A stretch of DNA of 64,000 bases, from positions 124,001 through 188,000 of the forward strand of contig CM062386.1 of NCBI GenBank assembly GCA_031310005.1, written 5' to 3'. The DNA comes from Dactylellina haptotyla (Eukaryota; Ascomycota; Orbiliomycetes; Orbiliales; Orbiliaceae). Position numbers and translations under genes: made by a program. Below the pieces are notes generated by a model, which worked only from the letters and a program-made list of their open reading frames with translations, searched no databases and was not told the origin of the DNA. Of the stretch, positions 47,202-57,751 are shown piece after piece. Positions within the stretch are counted from its first letter, which is position 1. Each line of letters begins with the position of its first letter.

Positions 47202-49997
47202 TATTTATGCTTGGAGAGGGCCGCTGAAAGCTGGCAGCAGGTGTCCGGAAATGGTTAAAGCGAGCGCCCAAAGGTAAATATGATCTCTGATTTTATATCT
47301 AATGTTTAGTTTGGCTGATGCATTGATAGATCAACTAATAGGCATCTTTACCGTCTAAATTTAAAGAGTCAGGATCGAAAGAATGTCGGTAATGTTGGTA
47401 ATGGTGAAGATTTGCCTATATTCCTTCCGAGGCTTTCCACCGATGACTACCTGGTTGTGGAGATGGGTGGGGATGGTTTCCATAAGATATTGAGAAGTTA
47501 GAAAGGAAAGCGATCTTGACGAGCGGTTTCTCAATATAATATACATCGTTGACTCCAACGCGTAAGATGGAAGTACACAGTTTCCGCCAAAATGCTATTC
47601 TTGCTATTCCTTCACCACAGGTGAGCCAGGTTTTGGAGGATAAATCTGCCTGCCCTCCAAAAACAACTCAGCCTCGAAGGCTTAACACCAGGAAGTCTCC
47701 ACACTACGTCTCGCTTCGGACGGGCGCCAAGTGATGGTGGGCGACCCCACTGGCCTATGGGCTTGCAAATCCCGCACTTGCATTGTGACGTCCGCAAGAG
47801 AAGCTGGAACCCAAAGGTTTCTCCGGCTACGGCCATTGGTTAACGTTTTTGCTAGCCAGCTCATCGGTCGTTGAAGTGTCCGTCGTCCCAGTTTGGGTGA
47901 GTATGAGTCAAGGGTATATGTGCAGGGATGAAAAGAGGCGAGCCCGTGGGTGCATGGAGAAATCTTGGAGATCCGAACCCCGAAGACCTCCCTATCTTGG
48001 AACATGACGACTTCTCCCGATTGATCCTCCAGAAGACGCGGAGAAACAGTTTGGATAAGATAGACAAGTGAGAATATCGTTCTAATTCACGAGATCAAGA
48101 GAGCTCAGCACAAAGATACGGTTCTCTCATTATGGAAATCGAGTGTTGTTGAAACAATCAGCCACCGTTTGATACTAGACGTTGAAAGTTATTCGAAAGA
48201 CCTCACGTCGAACATGGTCTTGATCCAAATTTGTCCAAAAAGTCCAGTCTTTAGAGCCGTATTCAGCGCTGCACGCAAGGCAATAACCTTTTCATCCGCA
48301 CGCCAAAGCACTTAGCCGAGACAGTACTGCCTTAGAGGATGCCTAATGCTCTGGGCCGCTTCTAGCTCAACACCAAGCCTGGTCAACAGGGTTTACTCAA
48401 TGGAATTCCTATCGGATCGAATATTATTATGTCGCGAAATTCCGCATCGTATTGAACAAGCCATTCCTGTAACCCCACCTCGTCTTTTACGTTATCTGTA
48501 TCGCTCACGGAAACTATTCAAATACCCCGCTTGCTGATATCGTGGCCAGTGGCGCCTATCGTCCAGGTCGGGACGGTGGATGGAAGCCTTCCAGTAACGT
48601 GATTTCCTCATTCCCAGCGACGCGGATTTAGGCGCTTCGGTTACCAGCAGCCTGGTGATGTTTATATCCCTGCTGAAGGCACAGGAAAGCAATGCAAAAG
48701 CTCGCCTACGTTATTTACGCTTTGAGAGAGATCCTGCTCCAACAAAGTCTGTCTTGAGATAAGGTTGACATGCATTTTATTTTCTTCCGAAAAAGGTGAA
48801 CTAGCTGATTTTTACCAGTCAGAGTAGCTTTGACTTTGCTTTGATCTATAAATGCCCCGCGAGACATTCGTGCCGCTACTGATAGGTCGGTGCTAATATG
48901 TCACCTGTTGAGTAACATTGAATTCTATACAACTAGGGATGGAAGGTAAGTCACTTGCACAGCCCGACTCGAGTCATCTGGTAGTTTATATGGTTACTGG
49001 GTAGATTTAATTCTATCCAATCACTTTGTTCTAGACGTTTTGAACCCCGATAACTTTCGGAGCATTCTGGCGACAAATTTTAGTACTCGAAAATATGTAT
49101 TCTTCTTCGCATGATAACCAAGATCGGGATGGAAGTGCGTCAGTTTGCATGAATGAGATATTCCAAAGCACTACGCCTGCGTGCAAATGTGACGCTCTAA
49201 ACCATTCATTTGGAAATGAGAAACGCTTGAAGGAAGTGAAGCAGCCTCAAACTTGGAAGTCAACATTTTCCTGTCGCGAAGGACTTGCCGAACAGCCGAA
49301 AGCCACGCAACACGCCTTTAGATATCGGAATTGGGGAAGGCCTCAAACGAGGTTAACCCAAAGTCGACATCTGAAACTCCTCGAAATACCATGGTGAAGC
49401 AAGTTTCCTCTTGTTTGAACATTAAACCATCAGTCGAGTAGTCGCATTGTATGTCAGTGTGCATCTTGAAGAAATATGGCTCGCTAAGATCGGAATTACC
49501 CCCGACCGTAGAAATGCATCCGCAAATACAATTAAATCTCGGCCAAATTATGCCGGGACTGGCCCCAAACCCGCTTCTCGTCTAGCTAAATCATCCCATC
49601 TTCTGTAAAATGACGACAGTGTTCTGTTTTGACGGCAGCTAGTCGTTACAGGTTCCTACCTATGATCGTTTCCTGGTGTTTTCTTTTATCCATCCTCTTG
49701 CGTCATGGTATTCTCGAACTACGGGGACGAATATATATAGTCGGGGTGCCGTAAACTATTGATTTCTCACTTCCATTCTCACCTTAAGCTAATATCTTCA
49801 TTCGTATAACCTAATCGGGCTTCAATTCTCCTACTTAGCTGGTCCATTCTATCTTTTAACTATACTTTCTTGAAGCCGGCCTTCAAGTTAACGTTACCAG
49901 TAAACAGCTTCCACTCGAAAGTTCTTCGAATAACGCTATTCAAACCCACAGCAATCGTTTCTAGTTAACCCATAGAAAAGAATATATATCTGTCAAA
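47202..49997. other. Gene-poor 2.8-kb region
   Basis: No gene seen. Open frames are under 110 residues and unrecognisable on both strands. 47202-47600 is the likely promoter of paralogue B. 49680-49997 is the promoter and C/T-rich leader of the small secreted gene at 49998. Confidence 0.45.
49730..49739 (+). promoter_or_regulatory. TATA-like element of the small secreted protein gene
   Basis: An atatatatag run lies about 260 bases upstream of the start codon at 49998, followed by a long C/T-rich tract typical of highly expressed fungal promoters. Confidence 0.45.
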
Positions 49998-50408
49998 ATG
50001 AAGGTCTCCATCCAAGTTCTTACTGCTCTCTTTCTCGCCTCCTCTGTCCTCGCGGCACCCCAGATCCGGGCACGACAAGTGCAAGCGCAACCAGGAGCCA
50101 TCCAACCTGCCACAGGTGCTGCTCCTGCAGATATCGCCCAGGAAGCTCAACCTGGAGCCCCAGGCGCAACCCCAGGCGGTCCACCTGGCCCACCCGACTT
50201 CTCAAAGGCCGCATATGTCAAGCTGATGAAGGACACAGGTGCTCCAGCAAACATCGTCACATTTTTAGATACCGTCCCAGAAACAGTTTTCACCAAGCTA
50301 GGCGACTTGTACAAGCAAATCATGGCTGATCCTTCCAAGGCTTCCACTGTGGGACCAGAGATTGACAAGATGGAGCAAGCCCTCCAGAGTGGGAAGTTGC
50401 CAGCTTGA
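49998..50408 (+). CDS. Small secreted protein, Pro-rich then helical
   Basis: A single exon encodes 136 residues. Residues 1-20 are a clear signal peptide (MKVSIQVLTALFLASSVLAA). Residues 21-68 are Pro/Ala/Gly/Gln-rich (PGAPGATPGGPPGPPDF), after an Arg-Ala-Arg site that might be processed. The C-terminal 65 residues predict as a helical bundle (YVKLMKDTGAPANIVTFLD; VFTKLGDLYKQIMADPSK). There are no Cys in the mature protein, which is unusual for a secreted fungal effector and suggests a wall-associated or simple helical protein. No family is recognised. It neighbours the small Cys-rich secreted gene at 51723, 1.3 kb downstream and in the same direction. Confidence 0.82.
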   Translation: MKVSIQVLTALFLASSVLAAPQIRARQVQAQPGAIQPATGAAPADIAQEAQPGAPGATPGGPPGPPDFSKAAYVKLMKDTGAPANIVTFLDTVPETVFTKLGDLYKQIMADPSKASTVGPEIDKMEQALQSGKLPA

Positions 50409-51722
50409 TTGCTTCTCACGAAATAACGATTTATGATAGCGTTTAATTTTTGCCATTTTGTAATTTAAAGAATCTATTAATACTTTTAATGTTTTACATG
50501 AGTGACTCCCTTTCGTAAAGCACGAGGACAAACAATATCATAGGGTGGCCAAGTTGTGGTACCATCTATAGATTCAGGTACATAGACGTAAGCTTTGATT
50601 TTGCTGGTAAACCGAAAGTCGCCTAGCGGCTTAAGATACTAAATAACTAAATGATAAAGGAAAGCATCTTTCAATAAAATAGGATACGAGAAGCGAATGA
50701 TGGAAGTTGGACCTTGGAGTCGATACAAATCGCACACTCGCCGATACCTGAGAACGTAGTAATGCCTATAAGCCCGCTACGAATAACTAAACGGGATGAT
50801 TACGTTCGACCATTCTAATATTGTTTAATTTGATTATAGGATAGATTCTCATTTTTGGAGCATTTTGTCTAACAATGTTCGGCGTCTATATGGGCAGTGC
50901 GGCGAGCATAAAACAACACCAATTTCGAGGTTGTATTTTTGCCCACAGAAACAACACTATCCTGAACGAATTCTGGATGCCAGAGCCGAAAGTGAGTGGA
51001 ACAAAAGGAATAAGCACAATAGAAAGCGTAGGACGTTGTATAAAATTAGGTTTTAAAGCTCTCGGAAATTTGCGGTATTCGGCTGTGGTCCGTTTTCGGG
51101 GGTTTCTGAGCATTATGCTTTGTTTCTTTGGCGAGGGGTTTTTTTCGTTCCTGGCCTTCTTCTTTTGTGTCACCTATCCGATAGAGAAGCTGTTTAACCA
51201 CCAGAGCAAAATATTTTGAACCAGGACTTCGATGTTGGCACCTCTCTCCGCATGGCTCGGGGTTAAACCACCCCCCTTGTATTACGTGTACAGCAGATGT
51301 CTTGCATCCGACCTGTTAGATCTGTTGAACCTCCAACAATGTACAGCCTCGGGTGGCGTTTTCAACTGCCCAGAGTCCTTACAAGGTCTATATTCAGCTG
51401 TGGGCTCAAAGAGGGAAGAGGAGTATTCGGCCAAGATGCATGGTAGGGAATCATGCCATCTAGGGGCGCTACGGGAATCTCAATTGTTGGAGAATGTAGT
51501 GATATGCAGTTGATAAAATTTCTCAAAACTCCAGGGTTCCTTTTGCTTTGGGAGGGGTATATAAAGGAAGGGTCCCGACGGCATGGAGTTCAATTCCATC
51601 ACCAGCATCCGCAGCCAAATTCCAACAAACACTCATTGAACCAAGCAGACTTTCATAATACAAGTCCCATAACCTACCACTCTTTTCGACAGATCACAGA
51701 TCTTCCATATCAACAATTAAAA
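50409..51722. other. Intergenic between two small secreted genes
   Basis: No gene is supportable. A 114-residue plus-strand frame (50875-51219) begins with ATG but looks like chance, with a Phe-rich tail and several overlapping frames. 51540-51722 is the promoter and leader of the Cys-rich gene. Confidence 0.45.
51558..51566 (+). promoter_or_regulatory. TATA box of the Cys-rich secreted gene
   Basis: The sequence tatataaag lies 165 bases upstream of the start codon at 51723. The leader between them is C/A-rich with few G, as in strongly expressed fungal genes. This supports the chosen ATG over the in-frame open sequence further upstream. Confidence 0.65.
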
Positions 51723-52118
51723 ATGAAATCCGCCGTCGTCCTCACTCTTTTCGCTGCCTTGGCCGCTGCAGCCCCTCAAACTGTAAGTGCTGCGATATAA
51801 ATTTGGAAACAAGGACCCAAAGACTGATACATTTAAAATTTCTAGCTCACTGGTCCCAGCCGCTGCGGTGGCGACTCCGGCCTGAAGTGCCGTAAGACCG
51901 ATCTCTGCGTCGGTGAGAAGGAAATCAAAGGCGGTGTCGGTATTTGCATCACAGGCCCAATCAAGCCCTGTGGTAACTTCTTCGGTGACAGCTGCCCCTC
52001 TACTGGCAAATGGTACTGCATCAACGACCCAAGGATCAACTGCCCACCAGGCGTTATGGACTGCGGTGGTGGTGTCTGCATGCCAGCTCAATGGGCTGCC
52101 GCCGTTGGATTGAACTAA
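51723..52118 (+). CDS. Small secreted Cys-rich protein, effector-like
   Basis: Two exons, 51723-51782 and 51846-52118, give 110 residues; the 63-bp intron starts gtaagt and ends tttctag and lies right after the signal peptide (MKSAVVLTLFAALAAAAPQ). The mature protein has ten Cys. The second half (CGNFFGDSCPSTGKWYC, then DPRINCPPGVMDCGGGVC) matches a recurrent fungal secreted motif, CGG-x-G-x-x-CP...C-x-DPR-x-x-C-x-P...DCGG-x-C. The first half (CGGDSGLKC, then LCVGEKEIKGGVGIC) looks like a related disulfide module. An extracellular, disulfide-stabilised protein is certain from composition. A role in host or microbe interaction is inferred only. Confidence 0.87.
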
Positions 52119-52519
52119 GCCGATCTAGAGGTGTATGCATGCGCGTGCACGCTTAGGGTTTGTTTGGTGGGGGTTTGGTGAGCGAAGGGCTAGCATGAAC
52201 GCATATGTACGATAGAAGAAGAGCAGACATATTTATAGATATCTATAGTTTGGAGATAATCAATACAATATGGATAATTGAGCTTCGTATTTATAATGTA
52301 GTGAGAGTGGTTTATAAAGTGTGAATATATGTAATCTACAGGTTTCAACGAAGTTGGGGAGAAACCATTGAGATACTGTAGAATCCAGCCTGGGAAATCC
52401 GGGAGCGTAAAGAATTATTGCTTCGGCTACAGTCGGCAATTTTGATTTCATATTTTTCCTGATGGAATACGGATATTCTACGAAATCAGGAAGTAGAGAG
52501 TCGGAACTCGGATAGTTCT
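52119..52519. other. Convergent intergenic region
   Basis: AT-rich sequence between the stop codons of the Cys-rich gene and the small membrane protein gene. No gene seen. Confidence 0.5.
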
Positions 52520-52918
52520 TCAAATCGAAGGGCACCGTCCATCCCATCTATTTAAATGCCAACCCAGCCATAGCGCTCCAATCCCATCCCAAAGAGCGAA
52601 CCCTATATGTGTTCGCCAGCTCTTGGCATCAAAAGCTTTCTGGTTGACAATGGCCGACGTTGCGAGCAGTACCGCGATTAAAAGGCGCACGGGCACGCTC
52701 GCGTAAAGGAATTGATTTTGTTCAATTGGTACCCCCGAAGTGCTGAGGTACGCGAGCCCTATGGTGGCAGTTGTGATCCCGATGAGAGAGTTTGCCCCGC
52801 GGAGCTCTGGTGACGGACCCGGGTTCCGACTGAAAGCCATGGCGAGACCCAGAGCTGTGAGGGCTGCCGAGTGAACTAGAATCGGCCATGGTAGATTGAA
52901 GTAGCCTGTTTCGGACAT
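52520..52918 (-). CDS. Small integral membrane protein
   Basis: A single exon encodes 132 residues with about four hydrophobic helices: residues 11-29 (ILVHSAALTALGLAMAF), 45-63 (LIGITTATIGLAYLS), 75-92 (VPVRLLIAVLLATSAIV) and 105-122 (HIGFALWDGIGALWLGW). The conserved-looking loop SGVPIEQNQFLYASVPVRL sits between helices two and three. It resembles small uncharacterised fungal membrane proteins of 120-150 residues. No transport or enzyme motif is visible. The start ATG begins a short polar N-terminus ahead of the first helix and is the only suitable one. Confidence 0.78.
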   Translation of the reverse strand: MSETGYFNLPWPILVHSAALTALGLAMAFSRNPGPSPELRGANSLIGITTATIGLAYLSTSGVPIEQNQFLYASVPVRLLIAVLLATSAIVNQKAFDAKSWRTHIGFALWDGIGALWLGWHLNRWDGRCPSI

Positions 52919-54095
52919 ACTTTTATTCGGGACAATCTATCTGAGAAGCAAAGGGAGGATAAAATTAGAAAACGGCCCAGTAATAATTAGTTAAAACGGG
53001 ACAATAGTTCGAAAGTTAATGCCCAAAAGAGAACGCGTGGGGAATTACGCGGGTGTATGCTGTTCCGGAATTGCGTACAAACTTTAACAGGAACTAGAAC
53101 TAGATACTAAGATGTGATATTGCAGCCTGTTGAGGATGACAACCAAAGAATCACTCGGCTTAGTCTACATTTGCAAAAAGGGACCCGACTGTTGCAGCGT
53201 GTCTAGACGCACAATTGCCGGCCTGGTCCATCTGGGAAAATTGGTTGGGACTTTCGATGGATATTGATCACGTGAGTATCTAAAGCACTCTGATTGGCTG
53301 GAAGTCGGCTGGCAGGTTCTACTTTTGCCGAGACGCATCTGGAAGCATTTTAAACATTTTGATGTTCGGACCGACCCGGTTTATCTTATAATTACTAACA
53401 ATCGGAAAGGAATATACTGCATGGTGAATATAAAATCATGATGTTTTACTTTCTGTGCTCTTATTAATGTTTTGGCAAGCAGTTTGTACGCAGAGTAGTA
53501 ACAACCGCCAGTTCGCAAGCACAGAATGGTATGTTTAGCCGGTTTATAAGCCGCCTGATCCGGCTAGCTCGCCTTTGTCATCTGGGTTACTAACTGAATC
53601 AGCCACTCGAATGTGGAGTTGGAGGATGCTTACTGAACCAACCTACTAACACTGTAATGCGACCTTGTAAACCTCTTCAGCGGAACCTTAATTGCGCTTG
53701 ACTAACGCATCTCGTAATCGGAAAATTCCAGCTACCGCCAGTTAGTGGTCATTCACAAAGTCATCCATTGGAAATGCTGCTCAAAGCATCTGCACCATCT
53801 CGTCATTGGGCCAGCCCTGCCGTCCCTGAACCCTCGACGTTCGTCTATAAATTGACCGTCCGGAAGCCTCCCTGATGGATTTCGTTTCTGAAAAGTCCAC
53901 AGCATCTACATCAATAATTAACTTGATATACAAGCAATAGTATTCTAACAGATAGTAATATATCTTTTCATATATCGAGCGTCAATCCTCTCACACATAC
54001 AATCTTAAGCTTCCACAGCCAAAAGCACTTTTCTTAAGAGCAAAATACTCTCTACAGTATCCGTTATTAGCAGAGAACCCTCACAAACGGCCGAT
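52919..54095. other. Divergent promoter region of the membrane protein and pirin genes
   Basis: 1.2 kb with no gene. A tataaa at 53846-53851 lies about 245 bases upstream of the pirin start, followed by an A/C-rich leader. The rest shows no recognisable features. Confidence 0.5.
53846..53851 (+). promoter_or_regulatory. TATA box of the pirin gene
   Basis: The element tataaa lies about 245 bases upstream of the pirin ATG, with a C/T- and A-rich leader between them. Confidence 0.45.
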
Positions 54096-54968
54096 ATGTC
54101 CAAGTCCGCAGCTTTCAAGTTTATCCCCCGCATCTCCTCCACTCGAGGTTATGCCGACCACGGCTGGCTCCGCACTTACCACACCTTCTCCTTCGCAAAC
54201 TACTACTCCCCCGCCGATATGCATTACGGCCCTCTTCGTGTAATCAACGAGGACAACATCGCCCGTGCAAAAGGCTTCGACACCCACCACCACCGCGAAT
54301 TCGAGATTTTCACCTACATCACCCGCGGTGAGATCGTCCACAAGGACTCCCTCGGCAACACCGAGGTCCTCAAGCGCGGTGACGTTCAGTACACCTCCGC
54401 GGGAACGGGTATCAGCCATTCCGAATACGCGGGCAACAAAACAGACGCCTCGATCCTGCAGATCTGGGTCAAGCCCAACGAAAGCGGCTTGAAGCCAACC
54501 TATTACACCAGACACCACCCGGAGGAGAGCAAGACCAATGTTCTGAAGAAGATCGTCACACCGAGGGAGAACTTTGGTGATAAGCTCGCCGAAGTCCCCA
54601 AGCAGGACGGCAAGGAAGAGCTTATTCCCATCCCTGCGGATGTGGACTTCTTTGCTAGTATCCTGGACAAGGCTGGCGACAAGGTCGAGCACGAGTTCGG
54701 AAAGAAGGCTGGAGCGGCTAGCTTGGATAGGAGCAGGACAAGATTAGGATTGGTTCAGCTAGTCATGAGCTCTGGCATCCGCAAGAAGAGCGAGAGTGCG
54801 CCTGAACAGGGGGCTAAGATCAAGGTGACCGCGGACGACGGTACGGAGCAGGTTCTTCAGGAAGGAGACGGCTTGAGGATCGAGGCCAAGGAAGGCAGCA
54901 AGCTCAGCTTCGAGAATGTCGGCGACAGATCCGCCGAGTTTGTGTTCTTCGACATGGGAGAGCACTAA
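54096..54968 (+). CDS. Pirin-family bicupin protein
   Basis: A single exon encodes 290 residues, the usual length for fungal pirins. The N-terminal cupin begins with a conserved start (ISSTRGYADHGWLRTYHTF) and carries the metal-binding set His64, His66 (FDTHHHREFE), His108 and Glu110 (GISHSEYAG), plus the typical HKDSLGN turn. The C-terminal half is the degenerate second cupin. Pirins bind Fe or other metals; members act as quercetinases in bacteria and as transcriptional co-regulators in animals. The fungal role is little known, with cytosolic or nuclear location expected. Codons are strongly biased to C-ending, suggesting high expression. A TATA box lies upstream. Confidence 0.93.
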   Translation: MSKSAAFKFIPRISSTRGYADHGWLRTYHTFSFANYYSPADMHYGPLRVINEDNIARAKGFDTHHHREFEIFTYITRGEIVHKDSLGNTEVLKRGDVQYTSAGTGISHSEYAGNKTDASILQIWVKPNESGLKPTYYTRHHPEESKTNVLKKIVTPRENFGDKLAEVPKQDGKEELIPIPADVDFFASILDKAGDKVEHEFGKKAGAASLDRSRTRLGLVQLVMSSGIRKKSESAPEQGAKIKVTADDGTEQVLQEGDGLRIEAKEGSKLSFENVGDRSAEFVFFDMGEH

Positions 54969-55570
54969 ACAATTTTTAAAATATATATAAATCTTGTATA
55001 TTAAAATAACGTTCCTTTTGTTCGGTTCTGCCGGAGTTTGGAGTTGAATTCCACGACCCTCCTTTTTGCATGTACTCCTTTGAGTGTTCTGTACGATATC
55101 TTCGAATAGAAATCAAGAATCAGACTACGTCTATAATTATCTAGCGTCCCGTCTAGTAAAAGCAACCAGACAGTAAAAGTTAATCCGGGCATCCTCCAGA
55201 CCGGCGGCCGGAGATCTGAGAAGAGCGAGTGGGGCTGCGGCGGCGTGCGTGTTTGGCCGGGCGTGTTGTGTTGTTGGGTGGGGTGAACTGACGTTGGCTG
55301 CTGGAAGGCTCTGGAACACCACCCACAAAGAAAGAAAGAAAGAACGACTTCAACACCAACCTCGGACCCGCCTGCCATTCAGCCTTCTTCCTCATCTCAT
55401 CGTCCTCCTCCGCGTCTTCGATCCTTGCCTGCTCCATCGACCCTTCCTCCCAGTCAGATCCGGCTAGCTGTTCATCGCGCGCGCCAATCTATCAGAAAGT
55501 TCCCCTCCATCACCATCAAATCTCTCTTTCTCTTTCACCCCGCGATTTCCACCCCACGAATCCTCCAACC
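54969..55570. other. Intergenic and 5' leader of the p23 gene
   Basis: AT-rich 3' sequence of the pirin gene is followed by a GC- and then C/T-rich leader of the p23 gene, with an (AAAG)n repeat near 55326. Antisense frames here are unrecognisable. No gene seen. Confidence 0.5.
55326..55345. repeat. AAAG microsatellite
   Basis: About four to five AAAG units lie in the leader region of the p23 gene. Confidence 0.8.
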
Positions 55571-56427
55571 ATGGCTGTCCTAACACCTGAAGGTATTCCA
55601 GCTAGATCCTCCACCACTTCCCCTGAGATAGCAGGGAACTCTTGTACGGAAGGCTGACAATTTACAAACCAAAAAAGTCTTATTCTCGCAGCGCTCCAAC
55701 AAGGACGTTCCGGAAAAGAACATCATCTACCTGACCATCAACGTCTCTGAAGTCCCAGAAGAGAATCTCAAAATCGACCTCACCCCGACAAGTCTCATCT
55801 ACAAGGCCAAGAACTCCAAGGGCCAGGAGTACGCTGTCACAATCGATTTCTTCGAGGAGATCGATCCCGCCGAGAGCAGAAAAATCCACAACCTCAGGGC
55901 TACCGAGTGCATCATCCGCAAGAAGAAGGCCCAGGAGGCCTTCTGGCCGCGGTTGACCAAAGAGAAGGTCAAGCTACACTGGCTCAAGACCGATTTCGAC
56001 AAGGTAAGTTACAATAAAAATATTTATACATCCCTACCAGGCGCCCAACTGATTATTTGTGAAAAAAATGTAGTGGGTCGATGAAGACGAACAGGAGGGT
56101 GCTGCCGTAGAACCCGAATACGACCCAGCCATGATGTCGCAGTTCGGTGGCGGTGATGATGCCGGCGGCTTCGGTGGAATCGACTTCTCCAAGCTCGGTG
56201 GAGCCACAGATCTGAGCGGTCTGGGTGATATGGGCGGTATGGGTGGTATGGGAGGCATGGGAGGCATGGGCGGTCCTCCAAGCTTCGGATCTGCTGGTCT
56301 GGAAGATGACAGCGACGACGACGAGGACATGCCAGACCTCGAGGGCGAAGAGAAGGATGCCAAAGCTATCCCCAGCGAACCGAAAGCCGACGGAAAGGGA
56401 AAGGCAGTCATCGAAGAGCTTGACTAA
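55571..56427 (+). CDS. sba1: Hsp90 co-chaperone p23
   Basis: Three exons, 55571-55592, 55678-56003 and 56074-56427, give 233 residues. The first coding exon is only 22 bases and the first intron ends in an unusual A-rich acceptor (ccaaaaaag). Residues 8-117 form the CS/p23 fold: FSQRSNKDVPEKNIIYLTIN, then the canonical signature FWPRLTKEK...WLKTDFDKW. An acidic, Gly/Met-rich tail follows, with repeated GGMGG units (residues 165-190) and a DDSDDDEDMPDLEGEEK acidic stretch. p23/Sba1 binds the ATP-bound closed state of Hsp90, slows its ATPase and stabilises client complexes in cytosol and nucleus. The tail is the usual chaperone-active acidic segment. Confidence 0.95.
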
Positions 56428-57006
56428 ATTGTTGGACTTAATTAGTGTTTTACCTTACTGTTCCAAGCTTTTTTTTTTCACACCACCTTTCTTCGGAGAG
56501 ATGCTCAAGTATAACAGGTATTAATGGAGGAGATCTTGTTAGAGAAAACTGCAGAGGCTGACACCTCGGCTAGCTTTTTTCGAGATGAGCATGAACCATA
56601 CTATCCCCTAATCTCTCTATGATAAACTATGAAATAAAAAGTATAATCATGGGGCAATCGGTAGCTACTGCCCACCATCTATAGAATTATATTGACCCTG
56701 TAATAAACTGTGCAAAAATGCGATATGAGAAAGAAACTCCTTAAAACAAGATGGTAGAACGGATATCATGAGAACTGAGCGTGAAGAGCATAGCCAAAGC
56801 GAAATCACCCAAACGAGAGAGACATCAAGGTGGAACAACAGAAAAGAGACGCCGATACAAATCCACAGCACTGACACCGCCAAAAGTGCTATACAAACAC
56901 CCGAACATTGATTCCAAAATTACCTTTGTTATATCATGGCGAACTCCACAGGTATCTCCTGCGTTTCAACGTGTTGCCAAAAAGAAAGAGGATGATAAAC
57001 AATCTC
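56428..57006. other. Convergent intergenic region
   Basis: It lies between the stop codons of p23 and VPS24 and is AT-rich, consistent with two 3' untranslated regions. No gene seen. Confidence 0.5.
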
Positions 57007-57751
57007 TCAGCTCTTCAAAGCCTCCAACCGATCTCTCCATTCTTGCAGCTCGTTCTGCTCCTGTACCGGCTCCACGGCCACAGGTACCTCGGGCATATCC
57101 ACAGGCACCTCTGCATTCCCCAGCTTTCCGCCCATAATCTCGGCAATAATCTTATCGACCTCTCCCTCCGCCTCGTCATCTTCAAACTCCTCCTCAGCAG
57201 GCATCATATCCTCCGACATCTCCTCGATGACCTGCGCCGTCAGGAGCTCCTTCCGTAGCATCTCCATGGTCCCCGTTAACTGCGGCAGCTTGACCAGGGA
57301 GTTCACATTCCTCATGACCTCCGTCGAAGCCTTCATGGAGCCCTGGATCTTGCGTACGGCGAAGGCCTCGCGGACCTGCATCCCCACAGACTCGAGCTGG
57401 GCTTTCGAGGTGTTCAGCCGGGTGTGCTGTTTTCGGATGCGCAGCAGCTCTCGCGCGAGCAAGCGGACTTCATGTTGGGTGTTTTTGCGATTGGCGGAGC
57501 GGTTCGAGGCGGTTTTTATCTGCGAGCGGGTCTTTGTTTCCAGGTTCTTGAGGTCGTTGATCTGGCGGTCCAGCTGCCGGGCGTTCTGGCGGATCAGGGA
57601 GTTGCATTTCCGTAGCTGAGCGAGGTGACGAACATAGGTTGAATCGGTTAGTCATCCGGGGTATATGCGCGAGAAACAGAATAGAAGGAATGCTTGTGCT
57701 TACCTGTTCTGCTGGGTCAGGGCCCCAGATGAGAGTCTTTATCGACTGCAT
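57007..57751 (-). CDS. vps24: ESCRT-III subunit Vps24/CHMP3
   Basis: Two exons, 57704-57751 and 57007-57615, give 218 residues; the 88-bp intron (gtaagc...cgctcag) has a consensus gactaac branch site. The N-terminus MQSIKTLIWGPDPAEQ and the following basic helix (LRKCNSLIRQNARQLDRQI) are typical of Vps24. The Snf7 core follows (QHEVRLLARELLRIRKQHTR; LMKAS-like region KIQGSMKASTEVMRNVNSL). An acidic linker comes next, then a C-terminal MIT-interacting motif (EWRDRLEALKS). The protein co-polymerises with Vps2 and Snf7 on endosomes and recruits the Vps4 ATPase for multivesicular body formation. Length and layout fit the family. Confidence 0.95.

Noticed and set aside
50875-51219. 114-residue plus-strand frame beginning with ATG
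   Set aside because: It has no signal peptide or domain, a Phe-rich tail, and equally long overlapping frames on both strands.
54081-54692. 203-residue minus-strand frame opposite pirin
   Set aside because: It arises from the strong third-position C bias of the pirin gene.
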